Shown in pieces: positions 4,951 to 5,307 of a stretch of 5,307 nt of DNA (the stretch's first letter is position 1; the number at the start of each line of letters is the position of its first letter). Origin of the DNA: a bacterium. Its GTDB lineage: Bacteria > Patescibacteriota > Microgenomatia > Daviesbacterales > UBA10151. The position numbers were made by a program, and so were the translations under genes. The stretch covers positions 1-5,307 of the forward strand of contig DAHXOS010000022.1 in assembly GCA_027364775.1 (NCBI GenBank), given 5' to 3'. Below the pieces are notes generated by a model. It saw only the letters and a list, made by a program, of their open reading frames with translations. It searched no databases and had not been told where the DNA came from.

Positions 4951-5307
4951 ATGAATTTCAAAAGGAACGAGCGTCTTTTTTCTATTAAACCGTTATTATT
5001 TTTTTTAGTTGCTTTAAACCTGTTGCTCTTTGCTGTTTTTTTAAAAAATAATACTCCTCAAAAGAGTTCTACTTATCCTGAGATTACAGAGTTGACACAA
5101 AAAGACATGGACTTTAACCAACTTAAGAAATATTTTACTGACTTAGCCAATAAAAAAGGGGCAGTTTATGCTTATCAGGTCTTAAGGATTGCTCCTATCA
5201 AAGCAAATATTGATATGCATTTAATGGGACATGTCGTTGGAGATGTTTTATATAAACAAATGGGGGCTAAAGGGATGGAATACTGCACTCAGGACTTTAG
5301 GAATGCC
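4951..5307 (+). CDS. Membrane-anchored protein of unknown function with an H-x3-H motif (3' end missing)
   Basis: An open frame runs from ATG 4951 (or GTG 4948) to the window edge, giving 119 residues without a stop. A basic N-terminus (KRNER) precedes a hydrophobic segment (about 13-31, IKPLLFFLVALNLLLFAVFL), which suggests an anchor or signal peptide with the rest outside the membrane. A polar, partly helical region follows, then a conserved-looking block, residues 86-119: NIDMH90LMGH94VVGDVLYKQMGAKG, then YC112TQDFRNA. The H90-x3-H94 pair with nearby C112 could bind metal or haem, but I do not recognise a named family and more ligands may lie beyond the edge. AAGG at 4931-4934 is a weak, distant binding site. 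With 41 bp to the cupredoxin-like gene it is probably in the same operon; a TAAAAT at 4941-4946 is a possible separate -10. Confidence 0.75.
   Translation, partial: MNFKRNERLFSIKPLLFFLVALNLLLFAVFLKNNTPQKSSTYPEITELTQKDMDFNQLKKYFTDLANKKGAVYAYQVLRIAPIKANIDMHLMGHVVGDVLYKQMGAKGMEYCTQDFRNA

Overview
The window is AT-rich bacterial chromosome. It starts in the 5' end of a 16S rRNA gene on the minus strand and then carries six protein-coding loci. The AT-rich composition, the short TrmH-type methyltransferase with no N-terminal domain, the polytopic GT-C-like membrane protein, and the small membrane-anchored cupredoxin-like and unknown proteins suggest a Candidate Phyla Radiation (Patescibacteria) genome, perhaps Microgenomates-like. 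This is inferred from gene style; the 30 or so bases of 16S cannot place it. The standard code fits: Trp is TGG, no coding region holds an in-frame TGA, and all five complete reading frames end in TAA.

Layout. Positions 1-403 hold the start of 16S rRNA and a complex leader, all reading leftward: a near-consensus promoter (368-396), about 115 nt of hairpin-rich sequence, a convincing Rho-independent terminator (246-280), a weaker second promoter candidate (179-187) and a stem just before 16S (58-82). A strong promoter followed by a terminator ahead of 16S means either attenuation of rRNA transcription or a separate small RNA. Positions 404-1567 hold a two-gene minus-strand unit: a TrmH/SpoU RNA methyltransferase, then an acidic protein of unknown function that ends 7 bp before the rRNA promoter.

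Positions 1568-1692 are a compact divergent promoter region with two adjacent perfect palindromes. It serves the methyltransferase on one side and, on the other, an exported zinc metallopeptidase (1693-2724) with a twin-arginine signal, HEIGH and EGSAEW. That gene meets, tail to tail with a 4-bp gap, a GT-C-like membrane glycosyltransferase gene (2729-4300, minus). This gene is interrupted by one in-frame TAG at codon 69; frame and similarity continue unchanged on both sides.

A second short divergent promoter region (4301-4357) leads rightward to a membrane-anchored cupredoxin-like protein that has lost two of the four usual copper ligands. It is followed 41 bp later by the start of another membrane-anchored protein with an H-x3-H pair, which runs off the window. 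The right half is therefore largely cell-envelope functions: an exported peptidase, a lipid-linked sugar transferase and two proteins with domains outside the membrane. The left half is RNA metabolism. No mobile element, CRISPR array or tRNA is visible.
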